Positions 1-10,109 are shown, numbered from the stretch's first letter. The stretch: DNA of 64,000 nucleotides from an uncultured Bacteroidota bacterium (GCA_902514615.1 CABXRG010000002.1:32537-96536), one strand, 5' to 3'. The notes: generated by a model not told the origin, from the letters alone. Program-made: numbers and translations.

Positions 1-1
1 C

Positions 2-484
2 GATTCTCTCCCAAATAAAGTAATTATTGAATCTGAAATTTTTACCTTGATCTCAAGCGTAGTTTCTCAGCTTAATTCTCAAATAACCTCTGATCGTGAT
101 GTTAGACTTTACACTACCTATAGAGGTAATCAATTTGACGACCCTAGTATTAATATAAAAGATCTTGGAAATTTAGGCTTCACTTACAGCACTATTTCAA
201 GGAAAAAAAATAATGATTCAATTTCAAAATTTGAAAGCAGATACATTAATTTATTTGGAAGCTTCCCAAATAAAGATGTTATAAGAGGTTATGATGTAAC
301 TAGAGATATTTTACTGAGAGTTTTAATTGATAATAACTTAAATAAAACTGTAAAATATGATGAACAATTATATACTGAATCTAAATTTTTATATAAAAAA
401 GATAGCCTTGGAGGTTTATACAACTCTTCTATTTTTATTTTAAAACATAATGATTATGAGCTTGAAGAGATTATTGATCAATAA
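2..484 (+). CDS. C-terminal end of a periplasmic-binding-protein-like (LysM-type) protein, partial
   Basis: The frame is open from the left edge, so only the last 160 residues are present and the start lies outside. The segment reads like the C-terminal lobe of a type 1 periplasmic binding protein: a beta strand with NKVIIES, a threonine-rich middle, and a GYDVTRDILLRVL helix typical of the last helix of branched-chain amino acid receptors. In flavobacteria a protein with LysM repeats followed by such a domain commonly sits just upstream of pyrG; the LysM part would be off the window, so that portion is inference from gene order. Role would be envelope or peptidoglycan associated. The TTG at 47 is internal and not a start. 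Confidence 0.6.
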   Translation, partial: DSLPNKVIIESEIFTLISSVVSQLNSQITSDRDVRLYTTYRGNQFDDPSINIKDLGNLGFTYSTISRKKNNDSISKFESRYINLFGSFPNKDVIRGYDVTRDILLRVLIDNNLNKTVKYDEQLYTESKFLYKKDSLGGLYNSSIFILKHNDYELEEIIDQ

Positions 485-508
485 ATTATATTATACTTTA
501 ATATTTTG

Positions 509-516
509 TAAATTTG
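509..516 (+). promoter_or_regulatory. Promoter -7 box upstream of pyrG
   Basis: TAAATTTG matches the Bacteroidota -7 consensus TAnnTTTG and lies 25 bases before the pyrG start. No convincing -33 TTTG element is visible upstream. Confidence 0.6.
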
Positions 517-518
517 AG

Positions 519-542
519 TCCGGAAGCATTATTCTATCCGGA
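519..542 (+). promoter_or_regulatory. Paired TCCGGA palindromes at the pyrG start
   Basis: TCCGGA occurs at 519-524 and again at 537-542, the second ending on the A of the pyrG ATG. Each copy is a palindrome and the two can also pair with each other, giving a stem with a 12-base loop. It could be an operator for a dimeric regulator or an RNA hairpin that covers the start codon. The likely transcription start (about 520-524) falls within the first copy, so the RNA hairpin may be incomplete in the transcript. Confidence 0.4.
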
Positions 543-2155
543 TGAATAAACCTAAATATATTTTTGTCACAGGTGGTGTTACATCATCGTTAGGTAAAGG
601 AATTATATCTGCCTCATTAGCCCGCTTGCTTCAAGCTCAAGGTTTGAATGTTGCCATTCAAAAGTTAGATCCATATATTAACGTTGATCCAGGTACTTTA
701 AATCCATATGAGCATGGCGAATGTTATGTGACTGATGATGGAGCTGAAACTGATTTAGATCTAGGTCATTATGAAAGATTTTTAAGTGTTAATACTTCTC
801 AAAAAAATAATGTAACAACTGGAAAAATCTATCAAAATGTGATAGAGAAAGAAAGAAAAGGTGAATTTCTTGGTAAAACAGTTCAGGTTATTCCTCATAT
901 CACAAACGAAATAAAGGAAAATATTAGAAATTTAAATCATAAAAATAATTTAGATATAATAATTACTGAGATTGGTGGAACAGTTGGAGACATTGAATCT
1001 CTCCCATTTCTAGAAGCAGTAAGACAAGTAATATACGAAGAGGGTCCAGAACATTCAATGGTAATCCATCTAACCTTGATACCTTTTCTATCTGCAACAG
1101 GTGAATTAAAGACGAAGCCAACTCAACACTCTGTAAAAACTTTAATGGAGCTTGGTCTTAAGGCGGATGTTTTAGTTTGTAGATCAGAAAGAGAGTTATC
1201 TGATGAAATAAAAAATAAGCTAGCGCTCTTTTGTAATGTTAAATTTAATTGTGTAATTCAGTCTATTGACGTAGAAACAATCTATGATGTTCCTATAAAA
1301 ATGATGGATGAAGGTTTAGATAAAGTAACCTTAGAGAAATTTAAAATTAAAGAGACTGAACCCAATCTTGATAAATGGAAAAACTTTTTGCATAAACTTA
1401 AAAACCCTAATCATCAAATAAACATTGGGTTAATTGGGAAATATGTTGAGTTAAATGATTCCTATAAGTCAATTCTAGAATCACTTATTCACGCAGGAAC
1501 TGAAAATGAAGTAAAAGTTAATGTTAAATCGATTCATTCTGAATATATTGAAAAAGAAAATATTTCTAAAAGCTTTAATGATCTTGATGGTATAATTGTT
1601 GCTCCTGGATTTGGTCAAAGAGGTTTAGACGGTAAAATACTTGCAGTTGAGTATGCCAGAGTTAATAAAATTCCTTTTCTAGGAATTTGTCTTGGAATGC
1701 AAATGGCAGTAATAGAGTACGCTAGAAATGTAAAGAAGATTAGATATGCTAACTCTACTGAAATATCTGAAAAATGTAAAGATCCTGTAATTGACTTAAT
1801 GACTTCTCAAAAAGAAATTATTAATAAGGGGGGTACAATGAGGCTTGGAGCTTGGGATTGTGAAATATTAAAAAATACAATATCTCATAAAGTCTACAAT
1901 AAAAAATTAATTTCAGAGAGACATAGACACAGATATGAGTTTAATAACGACTATTCAAATAAAATTTTTGATGATAAATTTATAGTTGCAGGACTGAATC
2001 CTGGTACAAAGCTTGTTGAAATAATAGAAAATAAGGATCACCCTTGGTTTGTTGGAGTTCAATTTCATCCAGAATATAAAAGTAGCGTTTATAATCCTCA
2101 TCCAATTTTTGTGAACTTTGTAAAAGCTAGTCTAAAAAAATATTTAAATAAATAA
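542..2155 (+). CDS. pyrG: CTP synthase
   Basis: Catalyses ATP-dependent conversion of UTP to CTP with glutamine as nitrogen donor, the last step of pyrimidine nucleotide synthesis in the cytoplasm. The 537 residues match the usual family length (about 530-550). The N-terminal synthetase domain carries the nucleotide-binding stretch GGVTSSLGKGI (residues 11-21) and the GGTVGDIES motif. The C-terminal class I glutamine amidotransferase domain has nucleophile Cys383 in GICLGMQ and His509/Glu511 in QFHPE. ATG at 542 gives the normal N-terminus MNKPKYIFVTGG. It has its own TAnnTTTG promoter, a short leader containing a palindrome pair, and is followed by yidC after 2 bases, so the two are probably co-transcribed. 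Confidence 0.98.
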   Translation: MNKPKYIFVTGGVTSSLGKGIISASLARLLQAQGLNVAIQKLDPYINVDPGTLNPYEHGECYVTDDGAETDLDLGHYERFLSVNTSQKNNVTTGKIYQNVIEKERKGEFLGKTVQVIPHITNEIKENIRNLNHKNNLDIIITEIGGTVGDIESLPFLEAVRQVIYEEGPEHSMVIHLTLIPFLSATGELKTKPTQHSVKTLMELGLKADVLVCRSERELSDEIKNKLALFCNVKFNCVIQSIDVETIYDVPIKMMDEGLDKVTLEKFKIKETEPNLDKWKNFLHKLKNPNHQINIGLIGKYVELNDSYKSILESLIHAGTENEVKVNVKSIHSEYIEKENISKSFNDLDGIIVAPGFGQRGLDGKILAVEYARVNKIPFLGICLGMQMAVIEYARNVKKIRYANSTEISEKCKDPVIDLMTSQKEIINKGGTMRLGAWDCEILKNTISHKVYNKKLISERHRHRYEFNNDYSNKIFDDKFIVAGLNPGTKLVEIIENKDHPWFVGVQFHPEYKSSVYNPHPIFVNFVKASLKKYLNK

Positions 2156-2157
2156 TT

Positions 2158-3951
2158 ATGGAACAAAACAAGTTTGATCCTCTTCAGTTTATAGGTTTTT
2201 TATTAATCTCAGTAATATTAATGTTTTGGTTTTACGATAACCAATCTAATGCTATTGAGAATCAACAAGATGTTGCTGTAGAAAATGTATTAGATAAGGT
2301 GGAAGATGATTCTTTTGACTTAATTAATTCTAAGGATAATTCTAATGAGTTTGAAATTGATGAAAGCTTTACGGAGGAAATAATTACTTTGGAAAACGAT
2401 AATATTTTATTTGAATTAAGTACTGATGGTGCAGTTATAAAGAAAATTTTGCTAAAAGACTACAGTAATTTCAACGATGATCCGTTATTCTTAGTCAATA
2501 ATAATAAATCGATATTTAGTTATAACATTTCAAATGGTAGAAACTCAATTATTAATTCTGGAGATTTAACATATTCTTCAGAGGTAATTAGAGACAAATC
2601 AATTGTAAAATTAATTGGTGTAATTGATCAGAATAGGTCTTTAGAATTAACTTATTCACTTGAAGAAAGTTCAAGTATGATTGATTTTGATTTTAAACTG
2701 AATGATTCAAACAGTAATGAAAGATTAGATGGAGTTGAGCTAATCTGGGGTAAGGATTCTTTTAGAAATTCCAAAAGCATAGATTATGAAAACAGATATA
2801 CTGCACTTTCTTACGGATTTGAGGATGAAAAAGATTCATATCTATCTGTAGGGGGGTCTACCAATAAAACTATTAACAATGTTAACTGGATCTCGTTTAG
2901 AGAACATTTTTTTAGTTCAATTCTTATATTGAATAATAAATCTAACGATGTTCAGATTAATTCAGAAGATTTAGCAAGTAATGAAACTTTAAAAAACAAA
3001 TTCACAAAAAGATTTTTAGCCAATATTCCTATTGAACTTAATTCACAAAACAGTATTAGTTATAGTATGTATTATGGACCTACTGATTATGAATTATTAA
3101 AAAATTATGACCTTAATCTTGAGAATTCTGTTCCAATTGGATGGGGTATTTTTGGTTGGTTAAATAGGTTTGTGTTTTTTCCATTATTTTCACTTCTGAC
3201 AAACTATTTTTCATTTGGAATAGCAATTATAGTGATGACAATACTTGTAAAAGTTGCAATTTCACCTCTAACTTATAAATCTTATTTATCTCAAATTAAA
3301 ATGAAAATTTTAAAACCTGAGCTAGAAATAATTAATGAAAAATTTAAAGATGATGCGATGAAAAAACAACAGGAGACAATGAAATTATATACTAAATCTG
3401 GTGCTAATCCAATGTCTGGTTGTCTTCCTGCAGTTCTTCAGATGCCTATATTCTTTGCATTATTTACTTTTTTCCCAGTCGCTTTTTCACTTAGGCAAAA
3501 AAGTTTTTTATGGGCAGATGACTTATCATCATATGATTCAATATTAGAACTAGGATTCTATATTCCTTTATATGGTGATCATGTTAGTCTTTTTCCAATC
3601 TTAGCATCAGTTGCAATTTTTTATTACACTAAAATGACTACTGGCCAACAGATGATGTCTCCTTCTCAAACAGGTGGTGTTAATATGAAATTAATAATGT
3701 ACATGATGCCATTAATGATGTTGTTCTTCTTTAACAACTACGCTAGTGGATTAAGTTTATATTATTTTATTTCTAATGTTCTTACAATAATTCTAATGCT
3801 TATCATCAAAAATTTTATAATTGATGATAATAAAATTTTATCAGAAATTGAGGAGAATAAAAAGAAGCCTGTAAAAGTGGGTGGGTTTAGAGCTAGACTT
3901 CAAAAAGCTTTAGAAGAGGCAGAAAAACAAAAGAAAAGTAGAGGTAAGTAA
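2158..3951 (+). CDS. yidC: Membrane protein insertase YidC
   Basis: YidC inserts proteins into the inner membrane alone or with SecYEG. The 597 residues show the Gram-negative layout: an N-terminal membrane anchor (about residues 9-26), a large periplasmic beta-rich domain to about residue 330, then the conserved C-terminal insertase core with several membrane segments (GIAIIVMTILVKVAISPLT; MSGCLPAVLQMPIFFALF; MPLMMLFFFNNYASGLSLYY) and a basic tail rich in Lys that may contact ribosomes. It starts 2 bases after the pyrG stop in a TAATTATG junction and is followed closely by mnmA. Identification is firm; the pyrG-yidC pairing is common in flavobacteria. Confidence 0.97.
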   Translation: MEQNKFDPLQFIGFLLISVILMFWFYDNQSNAIENQQDVAVENVLDKVEDDSFDLINSKDNSNEFEIDESFTEEIITLENDNILFELSTDGAVIKKILLKDYSNFNDDPLFLVNNNKSIFSYNISNGRNSIINSGDLTYSSEVIRDKSIVKLIGVIDQNRSLELTYSLEESSSMIDFDFKLNDSNSNERLDGVELIWGKDSFRNSKSIDYENRYTALSYGFEDEKDSYLSVGGSTNKTINNVNWISFREHFFSSILILNNKSNDVQINSEDLASNETLKNKFTKRFLANIPIELNSQNSISYSMYYGPTDYELLKNYDLNLENSVPIGWGIFGWLNRFVFFPLFSLLTNYFSFGIAIIVMTILVKVAISPLTYKSYLSQIKMKILKPELEIINEKFKDDAMKKQQETMKLYTKSGANPMSGCLPAVLQMPIFFALFTFFPVAFSLRQKSFLWADDLSSYDSILELGFYIPLYGDHVSLFPILASVAIFYYTKMTTGQQMMSPSQTGGVNMKLIMYMMPLMMLFFFNNYASGLSLYYFISNVLTIILMLIIKNFIIDDNKILSEIEENKKKPVKVGGFRARLQKALEEAEKQKKSRGK

Positions 3952-3956
3952 TCTTC

Positions 3957-5144
3957 ATGAAAAAAAATAAAGTTGTTGTTGCCTTGTCTGGTGGTGTTGA
4001 CTCTAGTGTTGCAGCCTATTTACTAAAGCAACAAGGTTATGAATTAATTGGTTTATTCATGAAAAATTGGCATGATGAAAATGTAACAATTTCAGATGAA
4101 TGTCCTTGGTTAGATGACAGCAATGATGCAATGCTCATTGCAGAAAAACTTAAAATTCCTTTTCAAACTGTTGACTTAAGTAAAGATTACAAAGAGAAGA
4201 TAATTGATTACATGTTTGATGAGTATTCAAAAGGAAACACTCCTAATCCTGATATTTTATGCAATAGAGAAATAAAATTTGATGTTTTTATGAATATTGC
4301 AGTTTCACTGGGAGCTGATTATGTTGCCACAGGCCACTACAGTAATATTAAAAAAGTAAATTCAGATAATACTAATTATGAATTACATTCTGGCTTGGAT
4401 CAAACAAAAGATCAATCTTATTTTTTATGCCAACTAAATAAAAAACATCTTAGTAAAATAATGTTCCCTCTTGGTAATTTAAAAAAATCTGAAGTAAGAG
4501 AAATAGCAAAAGAAAATAAATTAATTACAGCTGATAAGAAAGATTCTCAAGGGCTTTGTTTTGTTGGTAAAGTAAGTCTTCCAGATTTTCTTCAGCAAAA
4601 ATTGAAGAAAAAAACTGGAAAAGTCATAGAAATTTCTTCTAACTCAAAATTGTTTAAACTAGATTTTGACAAGTGTGGAAAATATGAAAGGCTTCATAAT
4701 TTATCTAATCATATTAATTATAGTTCAATAGATGGTAAAACTATTGGAAATCATAATGGTGCTCACTTTTACACTTTAGGACAGAGAAAAGGCCTAGCAA
4801 TTGGTGGTTATGCTAATCCTTTGTTTATAATTGGAACAAACACTATGACTAACGAAATATTTGTTGGAGAAGGTAAGGATCATCCTGGTTTATTAAAAAA
4901 AGTTTTAAAGATTAAGTTCTCAGAAATTAACTGGGTTAACGACCAATATAACAATGACAAATCTTTTGATCTGAACCTTACCGCTAGAATAAGATACAGA
5001 CAAAAACTTCAGAAAATATCTATTTATAAACATCTTGATTTTTTATTTATTGAATTTGAGGAATTTCAATCTGCTATTACTCCGGGTCAATTCGTTGCTA
5101 TATACGATAATACACAATTAATTGCCTCAGGTGTAATTTGTTAA
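3957..5144 (+). CDS. mnmA: tRNA-specific 2-thiouridylase MnmA
   Basis: MnmA puts sulfur on C2 of the wobble uridine of tRNAs for Lys, Glu and Gln, using ATP and a relayed persulfide. The PP-loop SGGVDSS is at residues 11-17. The two catalytic cysteines are Cys102 (ILCNREIKF) and Cys201 (SQGLCFVG), the spacing expected for the family. GHYSNI and the C-terminal beta-barrel segments HFYTLGQRKGL and TPGQFVAIY are also present. At 395 residues it is slightly longer than the E. coli enzyme, as is usual in Bacteroidota, with an extra insert around residues 225-260. Five bases separate it from yidC, suggesting a pyrG-yidC-mnmA unit; a weak hairpin follows. Confidence 0.97.
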   Translation: MKKNKVVVALSGGVDSSVAAYLLKQQGYELIGLFMKNWHDENVTISDECPWLDDSNDAMLIAEKLKIPFQTVDLSKDYKEKIIDYMFDEYSKGNTPNPDILCNREIKFDVFMNIAVSLGADYVATGHYSNIKKVNSDNTNYELHSGLDQTKDQSYFLCQLNKKHLSKIMFPLGNLKKSEVREIAKENKLITADKKDSQGLCFVGKVSLPDFLQQKLKKKTGKVIEISSNSKLFKLDFDKCGKYERLHNLSNHINYSSIDGKTIGNHNGAHFYTLGQRKGLAIGGYANPLFIIGTNTMTNEIFVGEGKDHPGLLKKVLKIKFSEINWVNDQYNNDKSFDLNLTARIRYRQKLQKISIYKHLDFLFIEFEEFQSAITPGQFVAIYDNTQLIASGVIC

Positions 5145-5149
5145 GATTT

Positions 5150-5183
5150 ATAATTGTTTTTTTTTAAAAAAACATGCAATTAT
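5150..5183 (+). terminator. Possible weak terminator after mnmA
   Basis: ATAATTG at 5150-5156 pairs perfectly with CAATTAT at 5177-5183, enclosing a run of nine T followed by seven A that can extend the stem. The stem is almost all A-T and lacks a clean trailing U tract, so it is only a candidate end for the pyrG-yidC-mnmA transcript. Confidence 0.35.
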
Positions 5184-5208
5184 ACATACAATAACCAAAA
5201 AAATATTT

Positions 5209-5216
5209 TAAATTTG
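5209..5216 (+). promoter_or_regulatory. Promoter -7 box of the ribosomal superoperon
   Basis: TAAATTTG, a perfect TAnnTTTG, lies 32 bases before the rpsL start and leaves a leader of roughly 25 bases. It is the only good match seen immediately before the 16.5-kb ribosomal run. Confidence 0.65.
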
Positions 5217-5248
5217 CACGCTTTAATACGGAATTTAAAAATTATTGT

Positions 5249-5623
5249 ATGCCAACAATATCGCAATTAGTAAGAAAAGGAAGGACTTCTTCAACAAAGA
5301 AGAGTAAGTCCGTAGCCCTTAACAAATCTCCTCAAAAACGTGGTGTTTGTACAAGGGTTTATACTACTACTCCTAAAAAACCAAATTCTGCAATGAGAAA
5401 AGTAGCAAGGGTAAGGCTTACAAACGGTAAAGAAGTAAATGCATACATACCTGGAGAAGGCCACAATCTCCAAGAACACTCTATTGTTCTTGTTCGCGGA
5501 GGTAGAGTAAAAGATCTCCCAGGTGTTAGATACCATATTGTAAGAGGAGCGCTTGACACGGCTGGTGTTGAAGGGAGACTTCAAAGGAGGTCCAAGTATG
5601 GAGGAAAAAAACCAAAAAAATAA
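5249..5623 (+). CDS. rpsL: 30S ribosomal protein S12
   Basis: S12 sits at the decoding centre of the 30S subunit and is where many streptomycin-resistance changes map. The 124-residue length is normal. The conserved loops [12 protein letters not shown] (from residue 41) and [10 protein letters not shown] plus [10 protein letters not shown] (Lys88) are intact, with lysines at both classical streptomycin positions. It is the first gene of the str-S10-spc-alpha run, with its own promoter upstream and rpsG 7 bases downstream. The opposite-strand frames across it have no independent support. Confidence 0.99.
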   Translation: MPTISQLVRKGRTSSTKKSKSVALNKSPQKRGVCTRVYTTTPKKPNSAMRKVARVRLTNGKEVNAYIPGEGHNLQEHSIVLVRGGRVKDLPGVRYHIVRGALDTAGVEGRLQRRSKYGGKKPKK

Positions 5624-5630
5624 TCCCTAA

Positions 5631-6107
5631 ATGAGAAAGAAACAATCTAAAAAAAGGCCTCTAATTCCTGATCCTAAGTTTAACGATCAGTTAGTAACTA
5701 GATTTGTTAATAATCTTATGTTGCAGGGTAAAAAATCAACTGCTTACAAAGTTTTTTATGATGCTATTGAAATAGTAGAATCAAAAAAGGGAGACGAAGA
5801 GAAGACTTCACTTGAATTATGGAAGGATGCTCTTTCTAATGTTATGCCTCATGTTGAGGTAAGAAGTAGAAGAGTAGGTGGTGCAACTTTTCAAATACCT
5901 ACACCTATTAGACCAGACAGGAAAATATCAATTGCCATGAAATGGTTGATTACAGCTTCAAGAAAAAGAAATGAAAAATCTATGGCTGTTAAATTAGCAC
6001 AAGAGATCTTAGCTGCTGCTAAAGAAGAAGGAGCTGCTGTAAAGAAAAGAGTTGATACTCATAAAATGGCTGAAGCAAATAAAGCCTTTTCACATTTCAG
6101 ATTTTAA
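5631..6107 (+). CDS. rpsG: 30S ribosomal protein S7
   Basis: S7 nucleates assembly of the 30S head by binding the 3' major domain of 16S rRNA. The 158 residues include the typical [18 protein letters not shown] helix and the [14 protein letters not shown] signature, ending in FSHFRF. In E. coli S7 is the translational repressor of the str operon; whether this applies here cannot be told from sequence. It lies between rpsL and fusA with spacers of 7 and 9 bases. Confidence 0.99.
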   Translation: MRKKQSKKRPLIPDPKFNDQLVTRFVNNLMLQGKKSTAYKVFYDAIEIVESKKGDEEKTSLELWKDALSNVMPHVEVRSRRVGGATFQIPTPIRPDRKISIAMKWLITASRKRNEKSMAVKLAQEILAAAKEEGAAVKKRVDTHKMAEANKAFSHFRF

Positions 6108-6116
6108 TAATATAGC

Positions 6117-8246
6117 ATGTCAAGAGATTTAAAATTTACAAGAAATATTGGTATAGCAGCTCACATTGATGCTGGTAAAACTACTACAACTGAAAGAGTT
6201 TTATTTTACACTGGTGTAAGTCATAAGATTGGAGAGGTGCACGATGGTGCAGCAACAATGGACTGGATGGAGCAAGAACAGGAAAGAGGTATCACGATTA
6301 CTTCTGCTGCAACTACTTGTAGTTGGAACTTTCCGACTGATCAAGGAAAACCTATAGATGATACAAAGGCATATCACTTTAACATAATTGACACACCAGG
6401 TCACGTTGATTTTACTGTAGAGGTAAACAGGTCATTAAGAGTTTTAGACGGTCTTGTATTTTTGTTTTCTGCTGTTGATGGAGTTGAACCTCAATCTGAA
6501 ACTAACTGGAGATTAGCAGACAATTACAAGGTGCCAAGAATAGGTTTTGTCAATAAAATGGACCGTCAAGGTTCTAATTTCTTAGGCGTTTGTAAACAAG
6601 TTATTGAAAAGCTTGGTTCAAAAGCTGTTCCTATTGTTCTTAATATTGGTGATGAAGAAGATTTTAAAGGAATCGTTGATCTTGTTAAAAATCAAGCTAT
6701 TGTTTGGCATGATGACAATTATGGTTCAACATTTGATATAGTAGATATTCCAGATGACTTAAAAGAAGAAGCTGAAAGACTGAGAGGTGAATTAATTGAA
6801 GCTGTTGCTGAATATGACGAAAATCTTTTAGAAAAGTATTTTGAAGATCCTGACTCAATTACCGAGGATGAGGTTCATAATGCCCTTAGAGCTGCAACAC
6901 AAGAAATCAGTATTATTCCAATGGTTTGTGGTTCTGCATTCAAAAATAAAGGTGTACAATTTTTATTAGATGCTGTTTGTAGGTACTTGCCTTCTCCAGT
7001 CGATAAAGATGCAATTATAGGAACTAAACCTGATTCTGAAGAAGAAATTTCTAGACTTCCAAGTGCAAACGAACCATTTTCTGCACTTGCATTTAAAATT
7101 GCTACTGATCCATATGTAGGGAGACTAGCATTTTTTAGAGTTTACTCAGGAAGACTTGATGCTGGTTCTTATATTTTAAATAATAGATCAGAAAATAGAG
7201 AGAGAATTTCCAGAATCTATCAAATGCATTCTAACAAGCAAAATGCTATTGATTACATTGAAGCTGGAGATATTGGTGCTGCAGTTGGTTTTAAAGATAT
7301 TAAAACTGGTGATACCCTATCATCTGAGAAAGATCCTATAATTTTAGAGAGTATGGTTTTTCCTGATCCAGTTATTGGAGTTGCTGTTGAGCCAAAAACT
7401 AAAGCTGATGTTGACAAATTAGGTATGGCTCTTGGAAAACTTGCTGAAGAAGATCCAACCTTTCAGGTAAAAACTGATGAAGCATCTGGACAAACTGTTA
7501 TTTCCGGAATGGGTGAGCTTCATCTTGATATTCTTGTTGATAGACTTAGAAGAGAGTTTAAGGTTGAAGTTAATCAAGGCCAACCTCAGGTTGAATATAA
7601 GGAGTCTCTAACGCAATCTGCAGACCACAGAGAGACTTATAAAAAGCAAACTGGTGGTCGTGGTAAATTTGCAGATATTGTATTTACAATTGAGCCAGGA
7701 GAAAAGGGTAAACCAGGACTTGAATTTGTTAATCTTATCAAAGGTGGAAATATTCCTAGAGAATATATTCCTTCTGTAGAAAAAGGTTTTAAAGATTCTA
7801 TGAAAAATGGCCCTCTTGCTGGTTTTGAGGTAGACTCAATGAAAGTAACATTAAAAGATGGTTCATTCCACCCTGTGGATTCTGACTCTTTATCTTTTGA
7901 GTTAGCCGCTAAACTTGCTTTTAAAACTTCAGCTAAAGCTGCAAAAGCAGTTATTATGGAACCTATAATGAAACTTGAAGTAATCACTCCTGAAGAAAAC
8001 ATGGGTGATATAGTAGGTGATTTAAATAGAAGAAGAGGTCAAGTAAATTCAATGGATGATAGAGCTGGAGCTAAAGTTGTAAAAGGAGAAGTGCCACTAT
8101 CTGAAATGTTCGGATATGTAACTTCACTTAGAACTCTTTCATCTGGTAGAGCTACATCAACTATGGAATTTTCACATTATGATCAAACTCCTTCAAATAT
8201 CTCAGAAACTGTTATTTCTGAAGTAAAAGGAAATACAACAGATTAA
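6117..8246 (+). CDS. fusA: Elongation factor G
   Basis: EF-G is the GTPase that drives translocation of tRNA and mRNA on the ribosome and, with RRF, recycles ribosomes. The 709 residues carry G1 AHIDAGKTT (15-23), G2 RGITI (57-61), G3 DTPGH with the catalytic His96, and G4 NKMD (146-149), followed by domains II-V including GQPQVEYKE and the terminal [18 protein letters not shown]. It directly follows rpsG, and rpsJ follows after 10 bases. The tuf gene, which separates fusA and rpsJ in proteobacteria, is absent here, as is usual in Bacteroidota. Confidence 0.99.
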   Translation: MSRDLKFTRNIGIAAHIDAGKTTTTERVLFYTGVSHKIGEVHDGAATMDWMEQEQERGITITSAATTCSWNFPTDQGKPIDDTKAYHFNIIDTPGHVDFTVEVNRSLRVLDGLVFLFSAVDGVEPQSETNWRLADNYKVPRIGFVNKMDRQGSNFLGVCKQVIEKLGSKAVPIVLNIGDEEDFKGIVDLVKNQAIVWHDDNYGSTFDIVDIPDDLKEEAERLRGELIEAVAEYDENLLEKYFEDPDSITEDEVHNALRAATQEISIIPMVCGSAFKNKGVQFLLDAVCRYLPSPVDKDAIIGTKPDSEEEISRLPSANEPFSALAFKIATDPYVGRLAFFRVYSGRLDAGSYILNNRSENRERISRIYQMHSNKQNAIDYIEAGDIGAAVGFKDIKTGDTLSSEKDPIILESMVFPDPVIGVAVEPKTKADVDKLGMALGKLAEEDPTFQVKTDEASGQTVISGMGELHLDILVDRLRREFKVEVNQGQPQVEYKESLTQSADHRETYKKQTGGRGKFADIVFTIEPGEKGKPGLEFVNLIKGGNIPREYIPSVEKGFKDSMKNGPLAGFEVDSMKVTLKDGSFHPVDSDSLSFELAAKLAFKTSAKAAKAVIMEPIMKLEVITPEENMGDIVGDLNRRRGQVNSMDDRAGAKVVKGEVPLSEMFGYVTSLRTLSSGRATSTMEFSHYDQTPSNISETVISEVKGNTTD

Positions 8247-8256
8247 ACGAATAGAT

Positions 8257-8562
8257 ATGAGTCAAAAAATTAGAATAAAATTAAAATCTTACGATTATAA
8301 CTTGGTTGACAAATCAGCTGATAAGATTGTCAAGACTGTAAAAAACACTGGAGCTATAGTTACGGGTCCTATACCTTTACCAACTCATAAAAAGATTTTC
8401 ACTGTTCTAAGATCACCTCATGTAAACAAAAAATCAAGAGAGCAATTTAAGTTGTGTTCTTATAAAAGACTTATGGATATTTATAGTTCATCTTCAAAAA
8501 CTGTTGATGCACTTATGAAATTAGAACTTCCTAGTGGAGTTGAAGTAGAAATTAAAGTATAA
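8257..8562 (+). CDS. rpsJ: 30S ribosomal protein S10
   Basis: S10 is a 30S head protein; in some bacteria it also acts with NusB in antitermination. Length is 101 residues, the standard size. The N-terminus [22 protein letters not shown] and the [24 protein letters not shown] signature are canonical. It opens the S10 part of the cluster, with rplC following after 5 bases in a TAATAATTATG junction. Confidence 0.99.
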   Translation: MSQKIRIKLKSYDYNLVDKSADKIVKTVKNTGAIVTGPIPLPTHKKIFTVLRSPHVNKKSREQFKLCSYKRLMDIYSSSSKTVDALMKLELPSGVEVEIKV

Positions 8563-8567
8563 TAATT

Positions 8568-9182
8568 ATGTCAGGTATTATTGGAAAAAAAATTGGGATG
8601 ACTAGTATTTACGATGAGAATGGTAAGAATATTCCTTGTACAATACTTCAAGCAGGTCCATGTACTATAACTCAGGTTAAAACTGATGATAAAGATGGTT
8701 ATTCTTCTTTTCAGCTTGGTTTTGATGAGAAGTCTAAGAATACTACAAAGTCTTATGAAGGTCAGTTTAAGAAAAGTAAGTCTGCTACTATGAATAAGCT
8801 TGTTGAATTCAAAGGATTTGAAGGTGACCCTAAATTAGGAGACAAGATAACTGTTGATCATTTTTTAGAAGGAGAATTTGTAGATGTATCAGGTATTTCT
8901 AAAGGAAAAGGTTTTCAAGGTGTAGTAAAAAGACATGGTTTTAGAGGTGTTGGTGATTCTACTCATGGTCAACATAATAGATTAAGAGCTCCTGGTTCAA
9001 TTGGTGCCGGTTCTAGTCCTTCTAGAGTTTTCAAGGGTATGAGAATGGCAGGTCAAACAGGTAACTCTAAAGTAAAAGTGCTAAATCTTAAAGTGGTTAA
9101 GATTATGCCTGAAGAAAATATTTTAATTGTAAAAGGAAGTGTTCCTGGTCACAATAATTCATATATAATTGTTCAAAAGTAA
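8568..9182 (+). CDS. rplC: 50S ribosomal protein L3
   Basis: L3 is an early-assembly 50S protein whose long loop reaches toward the peptidyl transferase centre. The 204 residues start with [15 protein letters not shown] and contain the loop [20 protein letters not shown] and [13 protein letters not shown]. The Gln of the GQTGN-type loop that can be methylated is present. The stop codon overlaps the rplD start by one base (TAATG), implying translational coupling. Confidence 0.99.
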   Translation: MSGIIGKKIGMTSIYDENGKNIPCTILQAGPCTITQVKTDDKDGYSSFQLGFDEKSKNTTKSYEGQFKKSKSATMNKLVEFKGFEGDPKLGDKITVDHFLEGEFVDVSGISKGKGFQGVVKRHGFRGVGDSTHGQHNRLRAPGSIGAGSSPSRVFKGMRMAGQTGNSKVKVLNLKVVKIMPEENILIVKGSVPGHNNSYIIVQK

Positions 9183-9808
9183 TGGAACTTAAAGTACATA
9201 ATATAAAAGGGAAAGAGACTGATAAAAAAGTCAAGTTAAATAAATCAATTTTTGGTATCGAACCTAATGATCATGCTATTTATCTTGATGTTAAGCAATA
9301 TCTTGCTAATAACAGAAAGGGTCTCCATAAGTCAAAGGAAAGAGGTGAAATTGCAGGTAGTACAAGAAAGATTAAAAAACAAAAGGGTACAGGAACTGCA
9401 AGAGCTGGTAGTATTAAAAACCCATTATTTAGAGGTGGAGGTAGAGTTTTTGGTCCTAGACCTAGATCTTATGATCAAAAGGTTAACAAAAAAGTTAAAA
9501 AATTAGCTAGAAAATCTGCTCTTGCTTATAAAGCGAAAAATAAAGAAATTTTAATACTAGAGGATTTTAATCTTTCTAATCCAAAAACATCTGATTATAT
9601 AAATATTATCAAAGCTTTTGGGCTTGAAACAAAAAAGACTTTAGTAGTTACTAGTGATATAAATAAAAATATATATTTGTCGTCACGAAATTTAAAAAAT
9701 TCTAAAGTTGTAATTAACTCAGAATTAAACACTTATGAAATTACAGATGCTAATAACATCCTTATTTTAGAAAGTGCGGTTGAAGGAATTGAATCAACCT
9801 TGAAATAA
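9182..9808 (+). CDS. rplD: 50S ribosomal protein L4
   Basis: L4 lines the nascent peptide tunnel with L22. The 208-residue protein contains the tunnel-loop signature KQKGTGTARAGSIKNPLFRGGG and RSYDQKVNKKVKKLARKSALAYK. L4 is the autogenous regulator of the S10 operon in E. coli, but no such leader is evident here because the S10 genes continue straight from fusA. Start overlaps rplC by one base. The C-terminal third is less conserved, as usual. A parallel frame at 9252-9506 is a shadow. Confidence 0.99.
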   Translation: MELKVHNIKGKETDKKVKLNKSIFGIEPNDHAIYLDVKQYLANNRKGLHKSKERGEIAGSTRKIKKQKGTGTARAGSIKNPLFRGGGRVFGPRPRSYDQKVNKKVKKLARKSALAYKAKNKEILILEDFNLSNPKTSDYINIIKAFGLETKKTLVVTSDINKNIYLSSRNLKNSKVVINSELNTYEITDANNILILESAVEGIESTLK

Positions 9809-9816
9809 ATTAGATT

Positions 9817-10107
9817 ATGGATATACTTATAAAACCAATATTAACTGAAAAAGCAACTAATGAAAGTGAATTGAGAAATTCATACACTTTTATTGTTTCT
9901 AAATCTGCGAACAAGGTTGAAATTAAAAAAGCTGTTGAATCCTTATATGGGGTTTCAGTTTCGAAAGTTAGAACCATGATCTATGGAGCTGAATCAAGAA
10001 CAAGATTTACCAAAAAGGGAGTCCAAACCAGTAAAAAAGGTTCTTATAAAAAAGCAATTGTTAAAATTTCAGAGGGAGACAGAATTGACTTCTTTGCAAA
10101 TCTATAA
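9817..10107 (+). CDS. rplW: 50S ribosomal protein L23
   Basis: L23 lies at the tunnel exit and is the docking site for trigger factor and SRP. Length is 96 residues. The start [17 protein letters not shown] and the [21 protein letters not shown] segment are diagnostic. The stop TAA is followed by TT and the rplB ATG, a TAATTATG junction that recurs in this window. Confidence 0.98.
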   Translation: MDILIKPILTEKATNESELRNSYTFIVSKSANKVEIKKAVESLYGVSVSKVRTMIYGAESRTRFTKKGVQTSKKGSYKKAIVKISEGDRIDFFANL

Positions 10108-10109
10108 TT

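Noticed and set aside
5291..5584. Minus-strand open frames across rpsL, and similar frames opposite fusA, rplB, secY, rpoA and others.
   Set aside because: They lie fully inside conserved genes on the other strand, have odd composition and no family signature.
9252..9506. Second plus-strand frame inside rplD.
   Set aside because: It is a frame shift of the L4 gene, with no start context or homology.
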